Source of the DNA: Raineyella fluvialis
GTDB taxonomy: Bacteria; Actinomycetota; Actinomycetes; Propionibacteriales; Propionibacteriaceae
Direction of reading: 5' to 3'
Assembly (NCBI RefSeq): GCF_009646095.1
Contig: NZ_CP045725.1
Location: 2,170,001 to 2,234,000 of the forward strand
DNA: 64,000 bases
The notes beneath the pieces were generated by a model. That model saw only the letters and a program-made list of their open reading frames with translations, was not told the DNA's origin and made no database searches. A program made the position numbers and the translations under genes. Shown piece by piece: positions 1 through 12,567 of the stretch (positions within the stretch are counted from its first letter, which is position 1; each line of letters begins with the position of its first letter).

Positions 1-538
1 CGTAGTCGGTGCCCTTGGCGCGATCCATCGAGGCGCGGATCTCGGCCTCGGCGTCGTCGCGCGAGGCCCAGGTCGCACCTTCGACCGACTTGCCGGGCTC
101 GAGGTCCTTGTAGACCGTGAAGAAGTGCTCGATCTCCAGGAGCTGGAACTCCGGGATGTCCTCGAGGTCCTGCAGGTGGTCACGACGGTGGTCGGCGACC
201 GGCACGCACAGCACCTTGTCGTCGCCGCCGGCCTCGTCACGCATGCGGAACATGCCGATCGCGCGGCACTTGATCAGGCAGCCCGGGAAGGTCGGCTCGG
301 GGACCAGCACCATCGCGTCCAGCGGGTCGCCGTCCTGGCCCAGCGTGGTCTCGATGAAGCCGTAGTCGGAGGGGTACTGCGTCGCAGTGAAGAGCGTGCG
401 GTCGAGGACGATCCGGCCCGTGTGGTGGTCCATCTCGTACTTGTTCTTGGTGCCCTTGGGGATCTCGATGGTCACGTAGAACTCCAGCCCACTGGGCTGC
501 GTCGCCGAACCACCCGACACTCGGTAATCGTCAGTCAC
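1..538 (-). CDS. ppa: Inorganic pyrophosphatase, C-terminal end cut by the window edge
   Basis: Soluble family I pyrophosphatase, which hydrolyses PPi to phosphate in the cytosol and so pulls biosynthetic reactions forward. The frame reads from GTG at 538 and is open to base 1. It shows the family landmarks [19 protein letters not shown] (metal-binding aspartates) and [10 protein letters not shown]. About 179 residues are visible against a usual 160-170, so only a few C-terminal residues should be missing. The first 18 residues may be an over-long start; a GTG closer to the usual N terminus lies in frame. It is divergent from dacB, the same pairing as in mycobacteria. Confidence 0.95.
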   Translation of the reverse strand, partial: MTDDYRVSGGSATQPSGLEFYVTIEIPKGTKNKYEMDHHTGRIVLDRTLFTATQYPSDYGFIETTLGQDGDPLDAMVLVPEPTFPGCLIKCRAIGMFRMRDEAGGDDKVLCVPVADHRRDHLQDLEDIPEFQLLEIEHFFTVYKDLEPGKSVEGATWASRDDAEAEIRASMDRAKGTDY

Positions 539-621
539 CTTTGGCTCTCTCTATCATTTGTCCGGACCGGTCACGGGCGAGACTACCGAACCGACTGGCG
601 GGGTGTGAGGAGTGTGCTGCA

Positions 622-2033
622 ATGCGTCGACCGACAGGCCACCGCGTCGTTCTCGCCGTGGGGTCCCTTGTCTGCGCCCTCGCCCTCGCCGCGGTGGCGA
701 CCGAGGCGGGTGCCGGCGCCTGGATCGAGGAGCGTACGGGGGCCGCTCCGACCCTGAGCGGGGCACGCCAGGCCGACATGCGGACGGCCACCGACGTCAC
801 CCTCCCGGTGGGTCACACCGTCGTCCCCGGCGCGGTGACGGGCGGAGCAGTGCCCGACGCCGCCAAGCTGGCGGCGACGATCGGCGCCGTCCCCCTGGAC
901 GGGCTGCAAGGGGGACGTTTCGGCATCGTGGTCGACCCGGCCAGCGGGCGGGTGCTCTATGACCAGGGCGCGGGACAGACCGTGTTACCGGCCTCCAGCC
1001 TGAAGCTCCTGACGGTCACGGCCGCGCTCGACCTGCTCGGCCCGGACCACGTGTTCACGACCCGGGCGGTGGTGACCGATCCCGGCACCGTCGTACTCGT
1101 CGGAGGTGGTGACCCGTACCTCTCGTCGGGGTCGGTCGCGACCGCTCATCCGGAACGCGCCAGCCTCGAGGTCCTCGCCGACCGGACCGCCGCCGCCTTG
1201 AAGTCCGGCGGTTCCACCAGCGTCTCGCTGCGCTGGGACGCGTCCCTCTTCGGCCCCCCACAGTGGCATCCGGACTGGCCGACCCTCTACGCCGACCAGG
1301 TCACCCCGGTCACCGCCCTGGTGGTGAACGAGGGACGGCTCTCGGGTGTCAGCCCCGGACCACGGACCCAGAATCCGTCCGCGGAGGCGGCGAAGGCCTT
1401 CGCCCAGGCGCTGACGGCCAGGGGGATCACGGTCAAGGACCAGTCCGCCCTGACCGGTTCCGTCCCGTCCGGGGCGGGTGAGCTCGGCCGGGTCGAGTCG
1501 ATGCCGCTGTCCTCGATCGTGGAGTCCCTGCTGAACACGTCCGACAACGACGCCGCGGAGATGGTCGCCCGCCAGGTCGGCATCGCCGCCGGCACCGGCG
1601 CGACCTTCCAGGGGGCCACGACGGCGGTGGAACAGGTCCTGCGCCGGCGCGGCCTGTGGGATTCGGGGGCCGTCCTGAGGGACGGCTCGGGGCTGTCGCG
1701 GAACAACCGGGTGACGCCGCGGATGCTCGCCGGCGCCGTCGCCCTGGCGACGGGGGACGCGGACACGCGGTTCCGGCCCCTCCTCGAGGGACTCCCGGTG
1801 GCGGGGGCCACCGGCACCCTCACGGCACGCTTCGGCCGCAGTGGCAGCGAGGCCGGCCGTGGCCTGGTCCGGGCCAAGACCGGCACCCTGAGCGGTACGA
1901 GTGCGCTGGCCGGCTATGCCGTCACCACCTCCGGGGGGTCGTCGTGTACTCGTTCGTGGTGAACGATGCCTCCAACGACGACACGGCCAGGGCCTGGCTC
2001 GACCGGGTGTCGTCCGCCGTGGCCGCCGGCTGA
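622..2033 (+). CDS. dacB: D-alanyl-D-alanine carboxypeptidase, PBP4 family (one-base frameshift near the 3' end)
   Basis: Class C low-molecular-weight penicillin-binding protein that trims or cross-cuts peptidoglycan stem peptides outside the membrane. An N-terminal hydrophobic stretch acts as signal or anchor, followed by the SxxK motif (SSLK), the SDN motif and KTG (AKTGT). ATG 622 is chosen because GAGGAG lies about nine bases upstream. The frame breaks in the G run 1933-1938: six G are present, seven would restore a normal C terminus ending at 2033 (about 470 residues). As written, the protein ends at 1962 with an unrelated tail. The active-site motifs all lie before the break. Confidence 0.9.
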
Positions 2034-2055
2034 CCCCAGCGCCGGGGGAGGGGCA

Positions 2056-2088
2056 ACTTGCGGCAAGTGCGTGCCCGCACCGCACGCA
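2056..2088 (+). promoter_or_regulatory. Two short palindromes upstream of the glucuronidase gene
   Basis: A perfect 13-base palindrome (ACTTGC-G-GCAAGT, 2056-2068) is followed by an inverted repeat TGCGTG (2068-2073) / CACGCA (2083-2088). They sit 56-88 bases before the ATG at 2144, where an operator for the glycosidase pair would be expected. No regulator gene is adjacent. Functional role is inference. Confidence 0.25.
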
Positions 2089-2143
2089 ACGGGCAGAGTG
2101 ACGAGGAACCGACCGCTCGCCACCCGCTCATCGAGGAGCCGCC

Positions 2144-3947
2144 ATGCTGCGACCGCAGGAGAACGCCACCCGCGAACTGAAGTCCCTGGCGGGTCTATGG
2201 AGGTTCCGCGCCGATGCCGACGGCGTCGGGCGCGCCGAGCGGTGGTATGCCGGGCCGCTGCGCCGGCCCATCGATATGCCGGTCCCGGCGAGCTACAACG
2301 AGATCACCGCCGACCCGGCGCTCTACAACCACGTCGGCGACGTCTGGTACCAGACCACCACCTACGTCCCCGAGGCTGGACGGACCGCAGGGTCGTCCTG
2401 CGCTTCGACTCGGCCACCCACCGGGCCACGGTCTGGGTCAACGACACCGAGGTGATGAGCCACCAGGGCGGCTACCTGCCGTTCGAGGCCGACGTGACCG
2501 ACCTGGTCACCCCGGGGGAGCAGGTGCGGATCACCGCCGTGGTGGACAACCGGCTCGACTGGACGACCATCCCGCCGGGGTGGATCGAGGAGACGCCCGA
2601 GGGCGTGCGGCAGAAGTACTTCCAGGACTTCTTCAACTTCGCCGGCCTGCACCGCCCCGTGTACCTCTATGCCACCGACCCCTCCCATGTCGACGACATC
2701 ACCCTTCGTACCGACTACGAGGGCCGCACCGGCCTGGTCGACTACGACGTCGTCGTGTCGGGCGAAGGCGACGTGTCGGTGGCGGTCGCCGACGCCGACG
2801 GTGTGGAGGTCGCCGCCGCCGCGGGCGCCTCCGGTCGGGTGGAGATCCCCGAGGTCCGGCTGTGGCGCCCCGGCGTCGGCTACCGCTACGACTTCCGGGT
2901 CACTGTGCGGCGGGATGGCCGGGTCGTCGACACGTACGTGCAGAAATTCGGTGTACGGACCGTACGTATCAGCGGGACGCAGTTCCTGATCAACGACGAG
3001 CCGTTCTACTTCCGCGGGTTCGGCATGCATGAGGACCACCACGTCTTCGGCAAGGGCCAGCACGACGCGTCGATGGTCCATGACTTCAACCTGCTCGCCT
3101 GGACCGGCGCCAACTCGTTCCGCACCTCGCACTACCCTACAGCGAAGAGAACATGGAGTACGCCGATGCCCACGGCATCGTCGTCATCGACGAGACACCG
3201 GCCGTCGGGCTCAACCTCGGCATCATGGGCGGCATCTTCGGGGGCGCCACCCAGGGCTCCTCGGTGACCTTCCGCCCCGACCGGATCGGCGAGGCCGCCC
3301 AGGCCCAGCACGCCAGCGAGATCCGCGAACTCATCGCCAGGGACAAGAACCGGCCCTCGGTCGTCCTCTGGTCGATCGCCAACGAGCCCGAGTCGGAGAC
3401 CCGGGAGGCCGCCGAGTACTTCCGTCCCCTCTTCGACGTCGCGCGCGAGGCGGACCCCACCCGCCCGGTCGGCTTCGTCAACGTGATGCTCGCCCCCGCA
3501 GGGACGTGCAAGGTCACCGAGATGGCTGACGTCGTGATGATCAACCGCTACTACGGGTGGTACGTCGACTCCGGGGACATCCCGAACGCCATGCGCAACC
3601 TGCGCACCGAGATCGCGCGCTGGGTCGAACTGGAGGACAAACCGATCCTCTTCACCGAGTTCGGTGCCGACACCATGGCCGGCCAGCACGGCCTGATGGG
3701 CACCATGTGGACCGAGGAGTACCAGGCTGACCTGATGGCGGCCACCCTCGCGGTCTTCGACGAGTTCCCCCAGGTCAGGGGCGAACACATGTGGAACTTC
3801 GCGGACTTCCAGACCTCGGCGGGGATCATGCGACTCGACGGCAACAAGAAGGGTGCCTTCACCCGGGACCGGCGTCCCAAGGCCGTCGCGCACCTGCTGC
3901 GCCGGCGCTGGACCGCGGTCCATGGGCACGACAAACCCTCCTCCTGA
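2144..3947 (+). CDS. uidA: Beta-glucuronidase-like glycoside hydrolase family 2 (two one-base frameshifts)
   Basis: Family 2 retaining beta-glycosidase, most like beta-glucuronidase: it would release glucuronic acid from glucuronides in the cytosol. Domain order is the N-terminal jelly roll (RELKSLAGLWRFRAD), an immunoglobulin-like domain, then a TIM barrel with the acid/base motif NEPE and the nucleophile region TEFGADT. Repaired length is about 601 residues, matching the family (about 600). Two breaks split it: a missing C after 2376 (GAGGCTGG for GAGGCCTGG) and a missing C in the run 3135-3137 (HYPYSEEN region). No signal peptide is seen. It precedes a family 3 beta-glucosidase by 76 bases, so the two probably form one sugar-release unit. 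The exact substrate is not proven. Confidence 0.88.
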
Positions 3948-4023
3948 CGTCCCCTTCATCGCGCGCGAACGCCGGCCCGCGCACCTCCACGTACGCCCAT
4001 CTCACTGAGGAGAACCACCGCCC

Positions 4024-6183
4024 ATGACCGTGATCGACACCGACAAGCCCTGGACGGACACCAGCAGGCCTCCCCAGGAACGGGCCCGGGCGCTGGTCGC
4101 CGCGATGACGCTGGAGCAGAAGATCGCCCAGCTGCACGGCTCGATGGAAACCATCGACATCTACGGCATCAGCGAGGAGATGGGGCAGGCCGAGACCGCC
4201 GAGGAGATGGATCGCCTCGCCGCCCAGATCAAGATCGAACGCCACGTCGCAGGCATCGAGGAACTCGGCATCCCGCGCTTCCGGATCACCAACGGCCCGG
4301 TCGGCGTCGGCATGGGGGACGGCTACCCCTCGCCCAAGGCCACCTCGCTGCCGATGTCGATCGGCCTGGCCGCCGGCTTCGACCCGCGACTGGCCCACGA
4401 CTACGGCGACATCATCGGCTCGGAGACCGCCAGCCTCGGCCAGCACGTGCTCGAGGGCCCCGGAGTCTGTCTGCACCGCCTGCCGACGGCGGGCCGCAAC
4501 TTCGAGTACTTCAGCGAGGATCCCTACCTGTCCGGCGTGATGGGCGTCGAGGTCACCCGAGCCATCCAGGACCACGACGTCATCGCCATGGGCAAGCACT
4601 ACGTGGTCAACGACCAGGAGAACGAGCGCTTCCGCACCGACGTCGAGGTCGACGAGGACGTGCTGCGTGAGCTCTACCTGCTGCCGTTCGAGATGCTGGT
4701 CAAGGACGGCGACATCGCCGCCATCATGAGCGCCTACAACCGCGTCCGCGGCACGTACGCGACCGAGAACCGCTACACCCTCACGACGATCCTGCGCCAG
4801 GAGTGGGGCTTCCAGGGCTATGTGCAGTCCGACTTCTGGTCCACCCGCTCGGCCGCCGCCTCGCTCGGGGCCGGCCTGGACCACGAGATGCCCGACGCCA
4901 AGTGGCTCAACGAGGACAACGTCAAGGCCGCGCTGGCCGACCACAGCCTGGAGATCGGGACGATCGATCGCGCCCTGGTCCGGCGCTACACGCAGATGTT
5001 CCGGTTCGGCCAGTTCGAGCGGCCCTATGACCCGCAGGAGATCGACGCGCAGGGCCACGGCGCGATCAGCCGGCGGATCGGCACCGAGATCGCCATCCTG
5101 CTCAAGAACGAGGACGCCACCCTGCCGCTGTCGAAGGACACCGGCCGGATCCTGGTCGTCGGTCAGCGCGACTTCGCCGGCCGCGCCTGCCTGGGCGGCG
5201 GCGGCAGCTCCAGGGTCGACCCGCTCTACACCGTCGACCCGGTCGACGGCTTCCGTGACGTGATCGAGGCGCTCGGCGGGTCGGCCACCGTCGAGGGCCT
5301 CGTGGTCGAGGAGGACCTGTCCAACCTGGAGGCGGTCAGCGAGGCCGCCGCCGAGGCCGATGTGGTCGTGGCCATGGTCGGCATCATCGCCACCGAGGGC
5401 GCCGACCGGCCCGACGTCTCCCTGCCGCTGGGCCAGGACCGGATCGTCGAGGCCGCGGTCGCCGCCAACCCGCGCACCGTCGTCGTGCTGAAGGATTCCA
5501 GCCCGGTGCTGATGCCCTGGATCGACAGCGTCCCCGCGGTCCTGGAGGCCTGGAACCAGGGCGCCGAGGACGGCCATGCCGTCGCCGACCTGCTGCTGGG
5601 CGTCGTCAACCCGTCCGGCAAGGTGCCCACCACGTACCCGCGCCGTGAGGAGGACGTGCTGGCTGCGGGTGACCCCGTGCGCTATCCCGGCACCGACGAG
5701 GGCGAGGGTTGGCCGACGATCCGCTACACCGAGCGTCACGAGGTCGGCTACCGCTGGTACCAGGCCCGAGGCATCGAACCGCTGTTCCCCTTCGGCTTCG
5801 GCCTGTCCTACACCACCTTCGAGCTCTCCGAGGTGAGCGTCGAGACCGGCGCCCGGCCAGGCACCGACCCGATCACCGTCCGCGCCACCGTCGCCAACAC
5901 CGGTGGGGTGGCCGGGGCCGAGGTGGTCCAGGTCTACGTCGGCCTGCCCGCGGAGCTGGGCCGGCCGCCCCGTCGGCTGGTCGGTTTCGCCAAGGTCCGG
6001 GTGGAGCCCGGCGCCAGCGAGCAGGTCGAGATGGTCGTCGACCCCGCGGCCACCCATCACCCGCTGTCGGTGTGGAGCGACGCGGCGCACGCCTTCGTCA
6101 CCCCGGCCGGTGAGTACACCCTGTACATCGGCACCTCCAGCGAGGACACCCCGTTCCGGCGCAGCTTCACCCTCACCGACTGA
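4024..6183 (+). CDS. Glycoside hydrolase family 3 beta-glucosidase-like enzyme
   Basis: Retaining beta-glycosidase of 719 residues without a signal peptide, so probably cytosolic. It has the GH3 N-terminal barrel (about 55-290) with the GKHY substrate loop and the catalytic aspartate in VQSDFWS (D270), then the GH3 C-terminal sandwich (about 345-565) and a fibronectin III-like tail (about 600-700, with LFPFGFGLSYTTF). ATG 4024 has GAGGAG upstream. Together with the upstream glucuronidase it would hydrolyse plant-type glycosides imported from outside. The natural substrate (glucoside, xyloside or other) cannot be told from the sequence. Confidence 0.93.
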   Translation: MTVIDTDKPWTDTSRPPQERARALVAAMTLEQKIAQLHGSMETIDIYGISEEMGQAETAEEMDRLAAQIKIERHVAGIEELGIPRFRITNGPVGVGMGDGYPSPKATSLPMSIGLAAGFDPRLAHDYGDIIGSETASLGQHVLEGPGVCLHRLPTAGRNFEYFSEDPYLSGVMGVEVTRAIQDHDVIAMGKHYVVNDQENERFRTDVEVDEDVLRELYLLPFEMLVKDGDIAAIMSAYNRVRGTYATENRYTLTTILRQEWGFQGYVQSDFWSTRSAAASLGAGLDHEMPDAKWLNEDNVKAALADHSLEIGTIDRALVRRYTQMFRFGQFERPYDPQEIDAQGHGAISRRIGTEIAILLKNEDATLPLSKDTGRILVVGQRDFAGRACLGGGGSSRVDPLYTVDPVDGFRDVIEALGGSATVEGLVVEEDLSNLEAVSEAAAEADVVVAMVGIIATEGADRPDVSLPLGQDRIVEAAVAANPRTVVVLKDSSPVLMPWIDSVPAVLEAWNQGAEDGHAVADLLLGVVNPSGKVPTTYPRREEDVLAAGDPVRYPGTDEGEGWPTIRYTERHEVGYRWYQARGIEPLFPFGFGLSYTTFELSEVSVETGARPGTDPITVRATVANTGGVAGAEVVQVYVGLPAELGRPPRRLVGFAKVRVEPGASEQVEMVVDPAATHHPLSVWSDAAHAFVTPAGEYTLYIGTSSEDTPFRRSFTLTD

Positions 6184-6200
6184 GCGTCGTCGACACGGAC

Positions 6201-6215
6201 TAGCCTCGGCGCATG
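6201..6215 (+). promoter_or_regulatory. Leaderless promoter: -10 TAGCCT six bases before ATG
   Basis: TAGCCT at 6201-6206 fits the actinobacterial -10 TANNNT. Six bases separate it from ATG 6213, so transcription should start on the A of the start codon. No Shine-Dalgarno sequence is present. Confidence 0.55.
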
Positions 6216-7175
6216 AGTTCCCTCCCGCGGGTCGACTGGGCCACCGCCGCCGCGACCGCCGGCCGCCTCACGCCACCGGGATCCGCTCCCGCCCCGGCGG
6301 AGGCGTCGGCGGTCGTCGCTGACCTGCGCGAGGCCTCGGTGCGCGCGCAGACCTATGTCCGTGACATCACCCGGATGGATCCGCCCGGGCAACGGCGTAC
6401 CTACGTCGTCGACCGGCCCTCCTGGGTCCGCGCCAACCTGGGGAGCTTCGCCGAGGTCTTCACCGACCCGGCCGACCCCGCCCCCCGCCATGCGATCGCG
6501 CCGCCGTCCGTTTCCGTCGAGCGGGTCCGTGCGGTGTCGACGGGCGCGATGGCGGGTGCCGTCCTCGCCGCCCTGTCGCCACGGGTGCTCGGGCAGTTCG
6601 ACGTCTTCCATGGACTCTCCGCCCCGGCGGGCGAGCGGGGCCGGCTGTTGCTCGTCGCCCCCAACATCCACGGCATCGGCCAGCGGCTCGGTCTGGAGGG
6701 CCCCGACTTCCGGTTGTGGGTGTGCCTGCACGAGGAGACACACCGCGTGCAGTACGGCCAGGCGCCCTGGCTGGCCGGCCACCTGGCCCAGCTCGTCCGG
6801 ACCGCCCTGACCGGGGACCACCGGGCCGCCGATGCCGCGACCGACGCGATCACCGCCCTGATGAGCGTGGTCGAGGGGCATGCCGACGTCGTCATGGACG
6901 AGGTCGGGCCGCAGGTGATCCCGACCCTGCGCACCATCCGTGACCGCTTCGACAAGCGCCGGGAGGGGCGCCCCGGCCTGGCCCGGATCCTCGGCAGACT
7001 GCTCGGCATGGAGAAGAAGCTTGCGCAGTACCGGGAGGGTGCGGTGTTCTGCCGCTCGGTGCAGCGACTGGCCGGGGTCGAGGGGTTCAACCGGGTCTTC
7101 GACGGGCCCGACCAGCTGCCGACCCTCGGCGAGCTCCGCGACCCCGATCGGTGGGTACGGCGGGTGACGCCCTGA
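6213..7175 (+). CDS. DUF2342 zincin-like metallopeptidase family protein
   Basis: 320-residue actinobacterial protein of the DUF2342 family, often labelled zinc-dependent metalloprotease or coenzyme F420 biosynthesis-associated protein. It has a clear HExxH motif (HEETH, residues 173-177) and, about 45 residues on, EGHAD (from residue 221), which supplies the usual third ligand. Its place between dacB and tilS is conserved in actinobacteria. The stop overlaps the tilS start (TGATG). Substrate unknown; protease activity is inferred from the motif only. Confidence 0.85.
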   Translation: MSSLPRVDWATAAATAGRLTPPGSAPAPAEASAVVADLREASVRAQTYVRDITRMDPPGQRRTYVVDRPSWVRANLGSFAEVFTDPADPAPRHAIAPPSVSVERVRAVSTGAMAGAVLAALSPRVLGQFDVFHGLSAPAGERGRLLLVAPNIHGIGQRLGLEGPDFRLWVCLHEETHRVQYGQAPWLAGHLAQLVRTALTGDHRAADAATDAITALMSVVEGHADVVMDEVGPQVIPTLRTIRDRFDKRREGRPGLARILGRLLGMEKKLAQYREGAVFCRSVQRLAGVEGFNRVFDGPDQLPTLGELRDPDRWVRRVTP

Positions 7176-8211
7176 TGGCCCGGCGCGCCCTCGGCCCGGC
7201 GACCCTCGCCGTCGTCCGGGCTCTCGAGGCCGCCTGGCGTGATCCGGCCCGAGACCCCGCGGGGGATGGCTCGTCGCCTGTTCAGGCGGCTCGGACTCCT
7301 TGGCGCTCGCGGTCGGGGCGTACGAGGCCTGCCGCCGCGCCGGGGCGCTCGACCGTCTCGGGGCCGTCGTCGTCGACCACGCCCTGCAGGAGGGGTCGGG
7401 GACGGTGGCGAGGGCCGTCCGGGACCGGCTGACCGGGATGGGTTACCCGGCCGGCTCCGTGCAGCTCCGGGGAGTCGTCGTCGAGGCCGACCAGGTCCGC
7501 ACCGACGGACTGGAGGCGGCCGCGCGCAACGCCCGCTACGCCGCCTTCTGCGAGGCTCTCGTCGCCTCCGGGGCGGGGGAGGTGCTGCTCGGCCACACGC
7601 GGGACGACCAGGCCGAAACCGTCCTGCTGGGCCTGGTCCGGGGGTCCGGGGCCCGTTCACTGGCCGGGATCGCACCTCGCCGGGGGCCGTACGTCCGGCC
7701 GCTGCTCGACCTGACCCGGGCGACGCTGCGCGAGTGCTGCCGGGAGAACGACCTGGCCTGGTGGGAGGACCCCTTCAACGCCGACGAGCGGTTCGCCCGG
7801 GTGCGGATCCGTCATCGCGTGCTGCCGGTGCTCGAGGACGCTTTCGGCGGCGACGGCAGTGTCGCGGCCGCCCTGGCGCGGACGGCGGCCCTGGCCCGGG
7901 TGGACGCCGACTTCCTCGACGCCCTGGCCGAGGCGGCCGAGGAGGACGTCGTGGTGGGGGCGGGGGAGCTCGACTGTGCCGAGCTCGCCTTCCTGCCCGA
8001 GGCGCTGCGCAGCCGCGTCGTCCGGCGCTGGCTGGTCCGGGCCGGTGCGGTGGAGCCCGGCGCGGTGCACGTCGGCGCCGTCTGCCGGCTCGTCACCCAC
8101 TGGCACGGACAGAAGGGCGTCGACGTCCCCGGGGTCCACGTCGTCCGCCGCGCCGGGAACCTGTCCGCCGAGTCGGCGGCCCCCGGTGACGGGCCGGCGG
8201 CGGATGTGTGA
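7175..8211 (+). CDS. tilS: tRNA(Ile)-lysidine synthetase TilS (one-base frameshift near the 5' end)
   Basis: N-type ATP pyrophosphatase that converts C34 of the AUA-reading tRNA-Ile to lysidine. The PP-loop reads ACSGGSDSLAL in the frame that enters at about 7262, followed by the helix GHTRDDQAETV. The start ATG 7175 overlaps the previous stop but is in another frame; adding one G to the run 7261-7265 joins the two frames into about 345 residues, normal for the short actinobacterial form. The gene is essential in other bacteria, which favours a sequence error over a real mutation. The stop overlaps a possible early start of hpt. Confidence 0.9.
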
Positions 8212-8222
8212 AGCTGGGACAC

Positions 8223-8774
8223 GTGGATGCTGACGCGATCGCAGGTGACCTGACCACTGTTCTCTACACGCCCGACCAGATCCGGGAACGGGTGGGGGAG
8301 TTGGCGCGCGATATCGATCGGGACTACGCCGACAAGGATGTCCTGCTGGTCGGGGTACTGAACGGTGCGGTGATGGTGATGGCCGACCTGTGCCGGGCCA
8401 TGCAGAGCCACTGCGAGATGGACTGGATGGCCGTGTCGTCGTACGGCTCGGGGACCAAGTCGTCCGGCGTCGTACGGTTCCTCAAGGATCTCTCCGCCGA
8501 CATCCATGACCGCCACGTGCTGGTCGTCGAGGACATCATCGACACCGGCCTCACGCTGAACTGGCTGCTCTCCAACCTGACCTCCCGCGGCCCCGCCAGC
8601 CTCGAGGTCGCGGCGATGTTCCGCAAGCCCGACGCGATGCAGACCGACATCGACTGCAAGTACGTCGGCTTCGACATCCCGGGGGAGTTCGTCGTCGGCT
8701 ACGGCCTCGACTTCGACGGCAAGTATCGCAACTACGACGGGCTGGCGATCCTCGACCCGCGCGTCTACAACTGA
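8223..8774 (+). CDS. hpt: Hypoxanthine phosphoribosyltransferase
   Basis: Purine salvage enzyme joining hypoxanthine (or guanine) to PRPP, giving IMP or GMP, in the cytosol. The PRPP-binding motif VLVVEDIIDTG is clear, and the C-terminal KYRNYDGLAILDP is typical. GTG 8223 gives 183 residues and the usual N terminus. A second GTG at 8208 overlaps the tilS stop and would add five residues (VKLGH); I cannot exclude it. The order tilS-hpt-ftsH is standard in actinobacteria. Confidence 0.95.
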   Translation: MDADAIAGDLTTVLYTPDQIRERVGELARDIDRDYADKDVLLVGVLNGAVMVMADLCRAMQSHCEMDWMAVSSYGSGTKSSGVVRFLKDLSADIHDRHVLVVEDIIDTGLTLNWLLSNLTSRGPASLEVAAMFRKPDAMQTDIDCKYVGFDIPGEFVVGYGLDFDGKYRNYDGLAILDPRVYN

Positions 8775-8893
8775 TCGAGTCGCGCGCCGCGTCCGCCACG
8801 GTGTCGGCGGGCGCCGGAACACGGAACCTGTGGGATGTTGGGCGTGCAGGGTAGAGTCAACATGCTCGTCCAAGCCTGAGGCAGGAAACAACT

Positions 8894-11054
<2,161 letters not shown>

Positions 11055-11062
<8 letters not shown>

Positions 11063-11671
11063 CCGCGACCCGGCCTCGAACCCCGAGGACTGGGGGGGTG
11101 CCCACCGCGAGTTCGACCATCAGCGCATCGTCGGCGCGGTCCGGGAGATCCTCCTCGGCATCGGTGAGGATCCGGACCGCGAGGGCCTCCAGGACACTCC
11201 CGAGCGCGTCGCCCGGATGTACGGCGAGGTGTTCGCCGGCATGCGCCAGTCGGGGGCCGATGTCCTGTCGACGACGTTCGACATCAACCACGGAGAGTTG
11301 GTCCTGGTCAAGGACATCGAGGTGTGGTCGATGTGCGAGCACCACCTGGTGCCGTTCACCGGCGTCGCCCATGTCGGTTACATCCCCGGATCCGACGGCC
11401 AGGTGACCGGGCTCTCCAAACTGGCCCGCCTCGTCGACGTCTACTCCCGGCGGCCCCAGGTGCAGGAACGGCTCACCACCCAGGTTGCCGAGGCGCTGGT
11501 GACGCACCTGCATCCGCGGGGGTCATCGTGGTGATCGACTGCGAGCACCTGTGCATGACGATGCGGGGCGTGCACAAGCCCGGTGCCCGTACGGTCACCT
11601 CGGCTGTCCGTGGCATCCTGCGCAACCCCGCCACTCGGGCCGAGGCCATGGGCCTCATCATGGGCCGCTGA
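11055..11671 (+). CDS. folE: GTP cyclohydrolase I (one-base frameshift)
   Basis: First enzyme of folate synthesis: GTP to 7,8-dihydroneopterin triphosphate plus formate. It carries MCEHHLVPF (zinc and active-site residues), [26 protein letters not shown] and, after the break, [13 protein letters not shown] with the second zinc cysteine. The frame is lost in the G run 11518-11522: five G are present and six restore [13 protein letters not shown]. Repaired length is about 205 residues, normal. GTG 11055 lies inside the end of ftsH, so translation is probably coupled. Confidence 0.93.
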
Positions 11672-11682
11672 GGAGGCGGGCG

Positions 11683-12567
11683 ATGTCCAGGATTCCGCGC
11701 GCGACCCGCACCCAGGTGATGGGGATCGTCAACGTCACCCCCGACTCGTTCTCCGACGGCGGTGATCACTCCGACACCGCCAGTGCGGTCCGGCACGGGC
11801 TGGCATTGCTCGCCGAGGGCGCCGACATGCTCGACGTCGGCGGGGAGTCGACCCGACCGGGGATCGAGCGGACGCCCGAGGCCGAGGAGCTGCGCCGGGT
11901 CGTGCCTGTCGTCGAGGAGCTCGCCGCCCGCGGCGCGATCGTCTCGGTCGACACCATGCGTGCCTCCGTCGCCCGCGCGACCGCTGCGGCCGGTGCCACC
12001 ATCATCAACGACGTCTCCGGAGGCCTGGCCGACCCGCAGATGTACGCCGCGGTCGCCGAGTCCGGCTGTGCCTACGTCGTCATGCACTGGCGCGGCCATT
12101 CGACCGAGATGGATCGGCACACCGGCTACACCGACGTCGTCGGGCAGGTCCGCGACGAGATCGCCGAGCGGGTGGAACTGGCCCTGGCCGCGGGCATCGC
12201 CGCCGACGACATCATCGTCGACCCGGGCATCGGCTTCGCCAAGACCCGCGAGCAGGATTGGGAACTCCTCCGTCAGGTCGGGGTGCTCAGTGGGCTCGGG
12301 TATCCGGTGCTGATCGGCGTGTCCCGCAAGCGCTTCCTCGGCGAGGTGCTGGCCGAGACCCGCCTCGCGCACACTCCGAAGGACCGGGACTTCGCCACCG
12401 CCGCCGTGACCGGCTGGATGGCCGAGCGCGGCATCTGGGCCGTGCGGACGCACGAGGTCCGCGCCCAGCGCGACGCCATCGCCGTGGTCCAGGCCCTGCG
12501 CGGTGAGGGTCCCCGCGACGAGGTCACCGACCGGGTGGTCGGCACCTTCCTGGAGGGGGACCACTGA
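11683..12567 (+). CDS. folP: Dihydropteroate synthase
   Basis: Joins 6-hydroxymethyl-dihydropterin diphosphate to p-aminobenzoate; target of sulfonamides. Signature motifs are GIVNVTPDSFSDGG, GGESTRPG, INDVSGG, MHWRG and the C-terminal RTHEV. 294 residues. AGGAGG stands upstream of ATG 11683, which follows the folE stop by 11 bases. The stop shares a base with the folB start (TGATG). The residues around the sulfa site look ordinary. Confidence 0.96.
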   Translation: MSRIPRATRTQVMGIVNVTPDSFSDGGDHSDTASAVRHGLALLAEGADMLDVGGESTRPGIERTPEAEELRRVVPVVEELAARGAIVSVDTMRASVARATAAAGATIINDVSGGLADPQMYAAVAESGCAYVVMHWRGHSTEMDRHTGYTDVVGQVRDEIAERVELALAAGIAADDIIVDPGIGFAKTREQDWELLRQVGVLSGLGYPVLIGVSRKRFLGEVLAETRLAHTPKDRDFATAAVTGWMAERGIWAVRTHEVRAQRDAIAVVQALRGEGPRDEVTDRVVGTFLEGDH

